A stretch of DNA of 64,000 nucleotides from Dichotomocladium elegans (Eukaryota > Mucoromycota > Mucoromycetes > Mucorales > Lichtheimiaceae): the NCBI GenBank assembly GCA_025716815.1, contig JAIXMN010000005.1, forward strand, positions 1,116,001-1,180,000, written 5' to 3'. The stretch's first letter is position 1. Every line of letters starts with the position of its first letter. The notes beneath the pieces were generated by a model. That model was given only the letters and a program-made list of their open reading frames with translations. It was not told the origin of the DNA and did no database searches. Below are positions 22,341 through 33,072 of this stretch, in pieces. The position numbers and the translations under genes were made by a program.

Positions 22341-23435
22341 GGCGTGTTTCAACCTAGGGCGACAGAGCGATCACACTCAAGAAGGGAGGAGGGGAAAAAA
22401 TGAAAAGGGGCAGATACTATTATTATCAAAAAAGGAAATCGCAGCCTCGAGAAGCATTTGCTGGAATATGTCGCCGAATGTGCACTATGCACCTGCCATA
22501 ATGAATTAGTCTACGCCTTCCCGAAAAGTCCAGTATACATAAAACCAGTACTTCGGATTGGAGATATCGTAAATCCTGTCCATCCCTAGGATCAGATGCA
22601 TATACAATGACGTTGGAAATAGATATGAAGGCAGCATCTTCTTTTTTATTTTGTATGAGTGAAGAGACGAGAAAAACAACGATTTTCAACATTGTTCAAC
22701 GCGATCCCTGTGATTCTGGAGGTGAACAGCAGTCAAGACATTGCTGTCAGAGGAAAGCTTAGGCGACAAGCAGTTCATCCACTCAACTGACATATAGCAG
22801 TGGGTAGCCTAGTGAGAGCAAAGAAAAAATGACAAGCCGCGCTAAGCCATAAAGCATGGTTGAATGTTTATTGTACATGTGGCTCCATTGGAATCCAACG
22901 GACAAGGTCTGGCACAGTATATGCAAAAATAGCTATGGCAGCCATATGCAAGGAAAGTTTGGGCGGCGTATGTGTTCTATTTCCACTCTTTATGTGGAAG
23001 GGTGCCCATCGAATGAGTCGGAAAGAATGGGATCCGCGGTCACGGTTGCGGTGGCAGTGGCGGTGGCGGTGAGGGAGAAAACAACTGCATTATTTGTTGA
23101 ACGGTGACGGTGTTTGTAGCGGATTTGTTGCCACATACTATTCTTAAATTAATGGGCTTTGGAGGAAGCGAGGCGGCTCCTATGGCAAGACTTTTTCGGA
23201 AGAAAATGAAGCTGATGAATATGCTGGTATTACTGTCATGAATCTGACAACTGTATCCTTCTCATAATGCTAGATGAACCTGTCCCTGGTTCTGAAAGCA
23301 CATGCACATCCCTGACTGTGTCCCTTGGTGTGCGAAGAAAGCAGACGATGGGCAAATCTGGGGTTGAATTTGAGACTATAGAACCTGAAGAAATGATGTC
23401 GCTCGGCAAATCCATCTCCGTAAGATTTCGTTCCT
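22341..23435. other. Gene-poor spacer
   Basis: Short ORFs only, none with a recognisable domain. A GGTGGC/GGTTGCG-rich patch occurs at 23040-23070. The presumed promoter of the SNF2 gene lies at the left edge. No RNA gene or repeat copy was recognised. Confidence 0.55.
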
Positions 23436-24600
23436 ATGACTCTTTCTCTTTTAAACAATCTATTTTATTACAATGGTCAAGGTCATGTCGTTGATGAGCA
23501 TGGCTGTCATGAACCTATGGGCTATGTTGTTGATGAGGAAATATACTCTCTGCAATCCGTTTATTCTCGCACTGAATATCGGCGTAGCATATCCTGGAAA
23601 AATAACTCTGATCTTACTACCACACCCATTTCCAAGCGAAAGGATACAGACATTCGCATGAAAGAAGCGGGGATCAAGCGTCGTTACTCAGAGTATACTG
23701 ACCAAGGCGAGGTCAGATTTTTCAAACTGATGTTTGAGCAGGTCTTGAGTATATCAGCTGCTACAAAACATCTAGGAATTCATGGTCTTTCAGCCCAGCG
23801 GCGGACATTGCAGTGCCAGAAAGACCATAACAACATCTTTATGAAAGCATAAGCGAGGGGTCGTTCGCATATTCACAGTAAAGAGCATAAAAATGTTACT
23901 TTAGAATGTATTGATGAGAATCCATACATCGTCCTAGAGCAGCTGATGGAACAACTGCTCCAGAGATTTGAGGGCCTCAAAGTTTCTAAAATGACGCTCC
24001 ATCGATTTATGAAAAATTAATGCAACTTGTCATTGAAAATGGCTCGGTTTCAACCTGTAGACAGGAATAATGCTGCGACGATCCAGAAGCGTCTTGACTG
24101 GGTGCGCAAATGGGACAGGACCGGCATCGACTTTAGAAAAAACTGTGTTTTCCTTGACGAGTCTGGATACCATAGCAATACCAAACGCAGCATGGCATGG
24201 TCCGAGAAAGGGACTCCGGTAGTGGTCACAATACCAAAGACAACCACAATCTTGAGAGCAATCTCAGCATTAGGATCACTAAATGTAGCTTGAGACTCCC
24301 ATAGTCACCAATCAAGAAAAGAAAGAACGCAGGTCAATCTGAAGTTGCGAGCAAAGGAATTGTCACTGGGCATTTATCTCAGATTCCTTGAGGCTACGAT
24401 GGAGGAGATGGATAAGTATGAACATATAAAGGCCATTATTTGGAAGATAAGCACACCAATATCCTCAGTCTTATGGATATGTGCATTATCCATTACCATC
24501 ATACTCGCCTGAACTCAATCCGATTGAGCAGTTTTGGTCAATTGTCAAGAGCAAAGTAAAACGCAATAGGCTACCCTTGTTCCTTTCTGCAATCTTCTAA
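23436..24600 (+). pseudogene. Decayed Tc1/mariner-like (DDE) transposase
   Basis: Pieces in several frames line up in order with a Tc1/mariner-type transposase. 23436-23852 holds an N-terminal helix-turn-helix-like part (EQVLSISAATKHLGI). Around 23880-24020 are remnants such as ENPYIVLEQLMEQLL and KMTLHRFMKN. 24027-24293 holds WVRKWDRTGIDF, then NCVFLDESGYHSN with the first catalytic Asp. About 24480-24570 reads SYSPELNPIEQFW with the final catalytic Glu. Stops and frame breaks separate them, and the second Asp region is not recognisable. It is related to, but clearly diverged from, the three copies at 33, 41.8 and 52 kb. Terminal repeats were not found, so the element limits are approximate. 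Confidence 0.75.
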
Positions 24601-26581
24601 TATTCCGGATCCTCCGTATATAACGATATCAGGCTAACTCAGATAGCTCGAGAGGAGAGGATATGGGCTTTGGGTGGGACCGTGATTTGACTGCATCCGC
24701 GCAGGTCTCCTACCATGGTTCCATCGAGGTGCTTTTGTCCTCATCTGCTCCCTCTGTTGCTTCCCCCCAATACTTCTACAGGTGGTGTTGTCGTTGGTCA
24801 GTCATCGTCCGTCTTTGTTCCTTCTCCAACCCTTCCGCCGTCCATACTCACAGCTCCGGATCCTTCCTTTCCTGTCTCTTCCACCATTGTTACCGCAATG
24901 ACACACCTATCTATCTTCAAGGTACGCTAAAGAGTAAGAACGCAGTTGATATTTTCTGTTGGCTAACAGCTATGTCTCCGGCCTACTTTATCCATTTGAC
25001 AAATTTTACGTTTTATGCGATATTTTATTTTACTTTATAAGCGTTATAATTTCCTCACGAAATTTATTTTTGGAAATACAGTATTTGAAATTGGCCAATG
25101 GATGGACCTGCTTCCCATTAGCTCGTCATCCGATCCATTTCGACTAGCAGCATTATGCTACTTCTAGTTTTGCTATAATTTCTTCCCATCTGATACTCAC
25201 GTCAAGTTAGCTCACTTTAGGATCATAGAAGAAGGACATGAGACACAGAGAGGAAAGACACAGCTTGGTCTTTGTTCTTCTGCGATGCTGAGCCCTTTAT
25301 GTAAACAGGTGACACAAACCGAAAGAATAGAGACGAACACTCCGCAGATATCAGCTGACATTGACCTTTACTAATTGCCTATGACCAACGTAGAGGGTCT
25401 CTTCTCATAGGTTGTCAGGTGCTCTCTATGTATTGAAACGGTTATTCGCTGTCCTATTCGTCGCATGGAATTTATCCTGTGGCTTATACTGTCTCCACCC
25501 CTATCAACAGCGCATCATTGAAGACGTGGAATAAGTTTCTTTTCGAAGGCGCCAGTAGTTGGTGACAATGTCGCATAACGGTTTCTGAGACAGAAGAACA
25601 AATGTGAAACCCTGTTTTCGCCCATCAAACTTTAGAACTGTGATGGCGTAGAGAAGTCAAGGACGAAGGTGTATTGTGTGATATCTAGCAACGAAAATTT
25701 ATGTCGCCGTCCAGTACGAAAGTGACAGTTTGGTGATAATTTAAAGCATTTGGTTGGGAAGGCTGCGTGGGTGTACCAATAGCCGCCTCAGGCGAGAAAG
25801 CAGAAATGCCCGATTCTGACATGTCGTCCGATGGATGAATAAATTATCCGTGCAATGAATGAGCAATGTGCTTGTGACCCTCCAGCCTCCTTCTATGCTA
25901 AGGTTAAGGAAGCCAATTGATTAAATACCCGCTGATGGAGAGCAAGTGGATGGCTCGTGCTCTCCGCATCAAGTGAGGTCTGACCGATGTGATCTGGTAC
26001 ACAAGTATCGACGATTTTTGCTCTAGATTGTGTGCATTGTACACCATCGCATATTGCAGACTGTTTAACCATCGGCAAGTATGCTATTGCTATTACTACT
26101 GTCAAACACTAGTAACGGCAGCTGATCAATTGTCACCATAGCATGTAATTCATCCTGGAAAAAGATCAAGATAAATGTTCATGAATTGATTGCTTGCTAA
26201 ATATCTCATGTCAGGGACCGGGCCAGTGATGTCATTTAAAGCTAGCGCGGCTACCATATAATTATTTGGCCACCTTGCATTTTATTTTTAATTGACTCTT
26301 TTCCCCCTCCCTTTTACTTATCTTCGGATTTTGCCTGAGCGAGCAAAAAAGAGAGAGAGAGAAAAGAATTATTGACCATAGCAGACGTTTACCAACACAC
26401 TCACTAGCCTGTCTTATCACTTTTGTTTCTTTTTGCACGGAGACCTAATTTTTTCGTTTGTTTTATTTTTTCTCTCTCTCTCTCTCTCTCTCTTCAGCTC
26501 TCATCACATTTTCCCCCAATTTGATACATCGGAATTCGGAGCCGAATACGCACACACGACAAAAAAATCACCTTATTCTAA
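24601..26581. other. Long gene-free stretch
   Basis: Nearly 2 kb with no ORF that resembles a protein family and no plausible spliced gene. A CT dinucleotide tract (about 26470-26493) lies 90 bp before the start of the caleosin-like gene, in its presumed 5' UTR/promoter. The rest looks AT-rich and unstructured. Confidence 0.5.
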
Positions 26582-29089
26582 ATGTCATCATCGGGCGAGA
26601 AAAGATCCTCTCTCAAACGTGGCCTAACAAAGCGCGCTGACAAAGTGCGCAACTTGCTCAAGGTGAATATTATTGGATCATGTTTGCACCCGTCCCTAAA
26701 AAGCAATCGCCATGGATGTATGCTGTACAGCACGGAATGCTTATGTATACATTAGCGCATGAGTGGTGGAAGTGGTGACCGACGTAATAATGTTGAATCA
26801 TCCTTGTCAAGCGCCGGTCCCAAGGCAAGCAGCACGAGCAATTTGGGATATTATCGGACTTCGCTAGATGAGAGTGAGCAGCACAAGTCTCGCATGAGAA
26901 CCGTCAGCAGCGGTGCAGCTCGACTGAGTGCGGAAGGTATATGACCATTAGGTCAACCACTACGTTTGAAGCCAATGTTGTTGTTGACAATAAAGATCAA
27001 CACGCATCGTAGGTCCAGCAAATAATCCACGTCTTCGTCATCATGGCGTTTTTGCAAACAAACAATCCAGCACACTTGCAGGACCATCGCCGCCAACATC
27101 GCCAACTGTATCTTATCACAGCAATCGTACCAGCACCACCAGTAACAGTACGTATAGTCTTGGCCCTAGGAGCAATGCAACCTCGATGGATGATCTTGCC
27201 ATTGGTAGTAACTCGCTCGCCTCCTTGCCATCGTTTTCAACATCCTCTTCGTTGTCCTCCAGGGAGTACCGATCCTGCGAAGAACCTGAGGACTTCAAAG
27301 AGTCACCGACTAAGCGAGACGGGACAGTTCGTGTAATCCATCCTGGCCAGGAGGCCACCACCCTGAAGGTGAAACCCCTCAAAGATAAAGAGGAGAATGA
27401 GAGGAGCAAGAAGGAGCAGCACAACCACCACCACCATCATCAGCCCTTATCATCGCTCGCCAACGTAGTGCTGGGCACTGACGATGAGCCAAAACGATTC
27501 TTGTCCCTCAAGGATAAGCAAGAGGTTGTCTTGCCCTCGATCGAAGAGAAGCTCGAACATCTGGAACACGTCGAAGGCGGCACTAAAATTAGGGAAGGCT
27601 TAGCATCGGTCGAAATTAAGCTTCAGGAGAAGGTTTTACACACGACCGACATCGCCGTGGACGACACAGCCAAGGAGAAACAAAGTCAAAATGTCGACTT
27701 GCCTTCAAAAGAACAACAGCAGAAACAAGGTTCTCCAACATCGCAGGAGGAAGATTGTCTCCTTCCACCACCAGCAGCAGAGAACAAGTTCGCTGCTAAA
27801 GATACCCGCAGGTTGCACGAGAATAAGGAGGAGATCAGCAACGTGCCACAATCATCGCCTGAGCACCAGCAGCTGTCGTTGTCGTCGATCGACAAGACCG
27901 TCAAAGAGGCCCAAGAGCAGAACACGCCACCTATTGAGCTAACCTACCCAACGCCTTTTCCAGTCGTTGATGCCCATACTATCGAACCGACAACATCGGC
28001 TGTTGATGAGAGGATGCTACCGTCGATAAGGAAGGATAATCAAGAACCACCTTCATCAAGTACGAAGAAAGACGAACAGATGCTATCTGTTGTTTCCAAA
28101 AACAATGAGGCCGCGCAGCTACTGACAAACAAGAGCGACCCTGTATATCCGCAGGAAATATCAGCAGAATCATCTGATGTTGCAACTGTCCCGGATAGGC
28201 AAGGGAGCGAAAGTAGCAGCAGCGAAGGATACTCGCAGGAGGATCCCAACGGTAGCCCCTTCGATGAGCATGGCAGTGAATTGCCGACAACCAATATGAA
28301 AGAATCCGATGATGAAGCTTCTAAGCCAGCTACTGAGGAAGAAGAAGAAGAAGAAGAAGAAGCTGACGTTACTACAAATTCAGAGGAGCGTCAGCTTGTT
28401 TTACGAACCCCGCCGCTCTATGAAGCGATGTCAAAGCGTGTAGCCTATTTTGACAAAGGGCAGCGCGGTAAAATCACAGTCCTCGACACCTACACATGTA
28501 CGTTCTACATGATGAATTCTCTGTCATGCAGTTTATTTATATTTGGGTTTAACATGTACGTAGCATTAAGGGGACTAGGATACTATTGGATCGTTGCCAT
28601 CCCTGCGACATTTATCATGCATCTGCGTTTATCTCCGCTGACTGCACCATCCTACGCGGGCGTCAAGGATCTATTATGTCTCCCCATCTACACAAATCGG
28701 GTAGCGCAGGCACTTCAGGCACCCGAGGGACCTCTGGTGGCTCAGCGCGAGCTAATGCCCACATGGATCAAGCTCTACGGGCGGCACCATCGAACCGAAG
28801 GCGTCTGTGGGCTTGGGTTCTGGGGAGGTTTCAGGGCCGTACGAGCCGCTGAGAGGACTTCTCAAGTGCAGTGGTGGGACATACGATTATGGTGAGCCGC
28901 GAAAGAAACAAAAAAGTGAGCGCGTGACTAAACAGGATGCTGGCTGACCTAATGATTAGGATGATTCACCGGTTACAGTGGATCCTGACATACACCCTTC
29001 TTTATGACCCGTCGGTCAAAATGGTCACTCAGCCTGCCTTAGAAGGACTCTGCAACCAGGCACTGCTAGCGCCATCATCCGACTCATAA
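26582..29089 (+). CDS. Caleosin-like protein with long disordered N-terminal region
   Basis: Five exons, 26582-26662, 26756-26936, 27013-28497, 28564-28891 and 28960-29089, give 734 aa. Residues 1 to about 565 are low complexity, rich in Ser, Glu, Lys and Gln, with a glutamate run near 28338-28362. The last 170 residues follow the caleosin order: AMSKRVAYFDKGQRGKIT then LDTYTSLRGLGYYWIVAIP (EF-hand region and membrane-associating segment), LCLPIYTNRV, and a C-terminal part with LQWILTYTLLYDP and ALEGLCNQALL. Caleosins are lipid-droplet/ER proteins with one EF-hand and haem-dependent peroxygenase activity. Here the EF-hand acidic ligands are mostly missing, the histidine before the EF-hand is Arg, and the HGSD motif is absent, so enzyme activity is unlikely. 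The intron 28498-28563 is supported because splicing restores the TY-x-x-x-R-x-LG spacing. Homology is judged by eye and is the main uncertainty. Confidence 0.6.
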
Positions 29090-29235
29090 ATATTTTGATG
29101 ACCTGGGCTGCTGCTCATACCCTGACTTTTTTCTTGCCCCGTCCTTAAACAATAAACATTCCCCTTCGTACATTTTGCTTTCCCTTTTTCTTCCCTTTTT
29201 TTTCTGTTTTCCAGTGCTTTAGTGTATTGTGTGGA

Positions 29236-30348
29236 ATGACTTATGCAACTTCGTTGCACAGCCAGAAAAGCGAAGCAAGTACCAGGAGTGCCCGCTCTTA
29301 TTTCTCACTTGCGTCAGCACCCTCCATCAAGTCCTCATTGTGGAGGAACCTAAGGGCTTGGATAACGCTACGGTCTCGATCATCATCGTCCGAGACATCG
29401 TTATCGCTCGCTCAAGATATTGAATCTATCACAACCACACTCACTTCATCCTCATGCTCCGCAACGACGACAACGACAGCAGTAGCGACAGCCGAAGCAG
29501 AAGAAGCAGATGCAGCCTTCTCCGACCTTCCCGCGGCTTCATCATGTCTCAAACCGTCCAGAGGGATCCTCGTCAAGGCCCGGCGGCGCCAGCGAGTTGA
29601 GCGAGTAACGTTTCGCGAACCGAGTCCGGTCCCACGCTTTCGGAACGCTCCTCCCCCGCCACCGCCATCGCCGCCTTATCTTGAGATTCTAGTCCGACAT
29701 GACCGTCCACAACAGACGAGCACCATCGTTGACGACACTACGGTCTTTGTCCAAAAAGAAAAGGCGCGGCTCACAGCAGATAGCTTGGTGTCGGAGGACG
29801 TGTTGCCCATCACACGAAGACTCTCTTTCACGTCGCCCTGGCACCGTGGCCAGACCTTGTTTTTTACGCTGTTCAATGCCCTCCCCGAGGAGCACCTCAT
29901 TGTTTTCAAGTTTCTAACGCCTAATACAAAACTCTCGTCCTCGGCGACCTCAATCAGCTCCAAACGATCCAGCAGCATCGCATCCATGATGACAACAACC
30001 AGCGCTGCTGCCGCGGCGGCAAGTCAGGAGCGTTATTTTGTTCGTCCTAGCACCGGAACTACCGTCGACCAGACCGAGGTCATGCTTTTCCTGAACCAAG
30101 TCCCCGAAGAACAGCCGCCGCGTAACAACAACAACAACAATAACAACAACAACAACAGTACCAAGATATTATTCAGGGATAAGATCATTGTTCGCTGGGC
30201 GATCGTCCAACGCCGCACCCAAGTCGAAGCGTGGGTCTTATCCCTTCCCGAATCTATGCGGCGCAAATGGCTGGAGATGCTCATCGAGCGGTGGGCAGAT
30301 CAGGTTGTCGTCAGGGAGACACGACTCAAAATCAGGTTCTTGCAATAG
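29236..30348 (+). CDS. MSP (VAP-type) domain protein
   Basis: An intronless ORF of 370 aa from ATG 29236. The N-terminal 200 residues are Ser/Thr/Ala-rich with basic clusters and a Pro run (PPPPPPSPP). From about residue 219 comes an MSP/VAP-like beta-sandwich pattern: EEHLIVFKFLTPNTK, then RYFVRPSTGTTVDQTEV, then DKIIVRWAIVQ near 315. The family signature is FKxKTxxPxxYxVRPxxG. Two low-complexity insertions interrupt the domain: a Ser/Thr/Ala segment after PNTK, and an asparagine run (30125-30159) before the DKIIV strand. VAP proteins sit on the ER and bind FFAT motifs through the MSP domain, but no C-terminal membrane anchor is present, so this would be soluble. It starts 147 bp after the caleosin-like stop codon. 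A strong acceptor-like tract (TTCTGTTTTCCAG) ends about 22 bp before the ATG, hinting at a 5' UTR intron. Confidence 0.62.
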   Translation: MTYATSLHSQKSEASTRSARSYFSLASAPSIKSSLWRNLRAWITLRSRSSSSETSLSLAQDIESITTTLTSSSCSATTTTTAVATAEAEEADAAFSDLPAASSCLKPSRGILVKARRRQRVERVTFREPSPVPRFRNAPPPPPPSPPYLEILVRHDRPQQTSTIVDDTTVFVQKEKARLTADSLVSEDVLPITRRLSFTSPWHRGQTLFFTLFNALPEEHLIVFKFLTPNTKLSSSATSISSKRSSSIASMMTTTSAAAAAASQERYFVRPSTGTTVDQTEVMLFLNQVPEEQPPRNNNNNNNNNNNSTKILFRDKIIVRWAIVQRRTQVEAWVLSLPESMRRKWLEMLIERWADQVVVRETRLKIRFLQ

Positions 30349-30507
30349 AAAAAGGGGGAAGAGAAAGAATGTACATAGCGCAAAAAAAAAGTTGTTGAAG
30401 CAGATAAAACACAAACATGCGACACGGATGCAATGTGTGTGTATGGATTATTTGTTATTATTTATTTGTAGAGAAACATGCAAAAGAATGAAAGAAATTT
30501 GTCTAGA

Positions 30508-32292
30508 CTATGATACAGGAACATTCACACACGACTTTGTTTTGGATGATTCTGCTATCGACGTCGTCCATCCAGGCCCGCAGGTGCAGAACGTTTTCGT
30601 GAGTTCGCTCACTTCTACAGAGATCCGATCCACTTCATGTTTGACAATTTCCGTCACACTCTCATCGCGTCTAAACTTGTCTAGCGATTCCTGGAGCTCA
30701 CGTGGTAATGACGTGTACAGCATCCTTGGTGATCCCAACATAAATAGTGTCGCAAAAGCTGCATGGTGATCTACAGAACTGGGTGGTGTGGATGAGACAC
30801 CGTCCTGTTGTTGTTGTTGTTGTCGATTTGGGTAGAGAGCGTCCAGCACGACTGGGTATAATGCTGACTGGGTCGTATCGTGTAGCAGTTGGTCAATGTA
30901 CGTCCTGGCCTGATCTGCGGAGGATGACCGCGCCCTTGAGAGCGACTGGTTGGCGAGAATTACAGTGTATTCTGGAGGGACATTACGTAGCACGAGTTGA
31001 ACAACGTGCGAGAGCGTCCTTGGTTTCTCAAACCACATGTTCTCGGGAATGCGTTTGCAGAAGCTCTGCGCGAGAGTAGACCAATTAAGCGGGGTGGAAG
31101 GGGACGCATGAGATGGAGAAGTCGGCGAAGATGGCTCAAACTGTACTGGTTGAGACTGATCTTGTTGCTTTTGATGTTGACGTTGCTGCTGCTGTTGTTG
31201 CTTTGAGCTGACCTTACATAGACTCACAGGCGGGCGCTCGGCATCATAGCTCAGCAGAAAATATCCTCGTGGCCGTCCTGTTTCCTTATCGATGGGCTTC
31301 ATCGACTCATAGAGCATCTCCACTGGACACCAATAACTCGGATACTTGTACCTTGCGGTATCTAAAACAAGGACCATATCCGAATCCGGATTATATGCAC
31401 CAATGGGAGAGAAATGGCCGTCCCCCGTTTGTCCCAGCGTCTTGCGTGAAAATGAAATCACCATGAACTTGTCCGACCGCATGGTGACATCCGCTACATC
31501 CTTTCTGAACTCTTCCAGATTGTACTCGTTGCCTCGTTTCACAACAACATCGCTGTGGCATTTCGCAAGGCATGCGAACTTGTCAAACGTAATGCCGTTT
31601 TTCTTCATTTCCTCTTTTGAAGAACAGCACTCGAGCAGTTCGTCTTCGGGACAGAATATACATGCACAGTAAGGGAGTCCTGTTCTCGTTTCCTATCTCT
31701 CGCTAATGTACAGATACTTACCTGAGTACCACCGCCAATTTCCCTTCCAGCGACGCTTGGGATCAACTTCAAGAGCATTGAGGACCATTGCCACTAAGTC
31801 GATCGGTTTTAATCGTCTAATTCCAGAAAAACACACTCTCCCCATCTCCTTACAAGAACTTGGCCCGCAATAAGCAGGTTCGGATTGTGTCGTAAAATTA
31901 CCCGTCAAAGGGAAGAATCCTTCCGCATGGCCAGCTTCCATGGCAGACCGGAAGAGCTTTTTGCCCTCGTCCGACGAGAATCGAACCAGCGTTTCTGGCA
32001 ATTGACGCTGGTAAAAGGTATTTTTTAAATCGGGATTTGGGCCGGACAATCCGAGCAGATCTTGAAAAGCACTTGTTTGCGCAGCAACAGCTTCATGGGA
32101 CGGTGTCGAAGCAGCGCTTGAGGAGGTGCTCTCCTCGGCGGAGCATGTGGAAGTTCTGAGACTGGCCTGAGGTGTTACCGCTGAATGTTGTCGACATTGA
32201 CGTACGCAGCAGGGGCGGGCAATAACGTGATTGGGTAAACGTTGCGACGACAATAGAGGACGTTGTATACCGGCTCGTGTTAAACGAAACAT
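30508..32292 (-). CDS. PCS: Phytochelatin synthase (glutathione gamma-glutamylcysteinyltransferase)
   Basis: Three exons, 32292-31854, 31793-31722 and 31643-30508, give 548 aa. The papain-like Phytochelatin domain is clear: FYQRQLPETLVRFSSDEGK, QSEPAYCGPSSLAMVLNAL, then W-K-G-x-W-R-W-Y-S, CHSDVVVKR, GDGHFSPIGAYN and MVLVLDTARYKYPSYW. The catalytic triad is Cys142, His247 and Asp265. The enzyme joins gamma-Glu-Cys units from glutathione into phytochelatins, which chelate Cd, Zn and Cu, and can also cleave glutathione conjugates. The C-terminal part is Gln/Ser-rich with a few Cys. The first 40 residues from the chosen ATG (MFRLTRAGIQRPLL...) are Arg-rich and lack acidic residues, resembling a mitochondrial presequence; an ATG at 32340 would add 16 residues. 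It converges on the MSP gene with a 159-bp gap. Confidence 0.92.
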
Positions 32293-33072
32293 ACAGGAAG
32301 AAGTTAGGGGGGTTTCCGGAACGTCCGCACACACTCTCATCTTCCTTGCGGTCGGAGATACAATTCTTTATTGCCAAAATTTTGTTATCCAGATGAAGAT
32401 GTGCTATAGGTACATCCATTTCCCTGCTCTTCCCTACAGGAATATCAAGCTGCAATGAATAAGGCCGATATTGCCTCCATCATTTATTTTCCATGCGTTG
32501 CTATTCGACAATAGATATTTCTGATGAATAACCTGCACTGAAACCATATTTTTTAATCATCCAGTCAGGAGGCACTTCATACTGCAATGCCTCATCGCTA
32601 CGCTGCCCAGATCTCTATTCCTAGCGATTTTGCAGCGGCTGATGCATCTAAAACTATCCCAGACGGCGTTTATAGAACCTGAGCCTGCTCCTCTCGTCGG
32701 GACGTCTGTATCCATTTTTGGTTTGGTATATGCGCAGTAACAAGCACCTTACCGTGGATGGAGCGAGATGCGCTCTGATAAGCGCGCCGGCTCGTCAGCT
32801 CCAGAAGCATGTCGTTTGCATGTCCCAATTGAAGGAGAACTGGAAGAGAACACAAACAAGCAGTTGGGTTGGCGAGACAAAAAAATCTTACCATTTAGTA
32901 TAATTCGTCTGTAGCACTGCGTACAGAGCGCGCGCGTGCGACACAAAAACTATTACCCAGCAGGTCAATGATGTGGAGAATAAGCGCGTGAGTGGGTCGT
33001 CTACTTGTATGAACGCTACTGGATTCTTTTAAGGCAAGCCACTGTCACATGTTAGCTATTATGTCTTCTTGT
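32293..33072. other. Intergenic, PCS promoter side
   Basis: The spacer between phytochelatin synthase (minus) and the first Tc1-like copy. Only short ORFs are present, without family resemblance. Metal-response elements were not identifiable by eye. Confidence 0.5.

Noticed and set aside
22340..22360. An upstream exon joined at CCCTAG|GTTGAAACACGCC for the SNF2 gene
   Set aside because: Possible, but no convincing upstream coding exon was found. The ATG at 22340 gives a complete frame, so it was kept as the start.
28506..28535. A 30-nt intron, or no intron, in the caleosin-like gene
   Set aside because: Thirty nucleotides is too short for a spliceosomal intron, and reading through inserts about 20 residues into the conserved TYxxxRxLG region. 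The 66-bp intron 28498-28563 fits size, borders and family spacing.
29090..29235. Fusion of the caleosin-like and MSP genes through an intron ending at the TTTTCCAG near 29212
   Set aside because: The caleosin-like C-terminus ends naturally (ALEGLCNQALL, then stop), and no suitable donor in phase was found. A 5' UTR intron remains possible.
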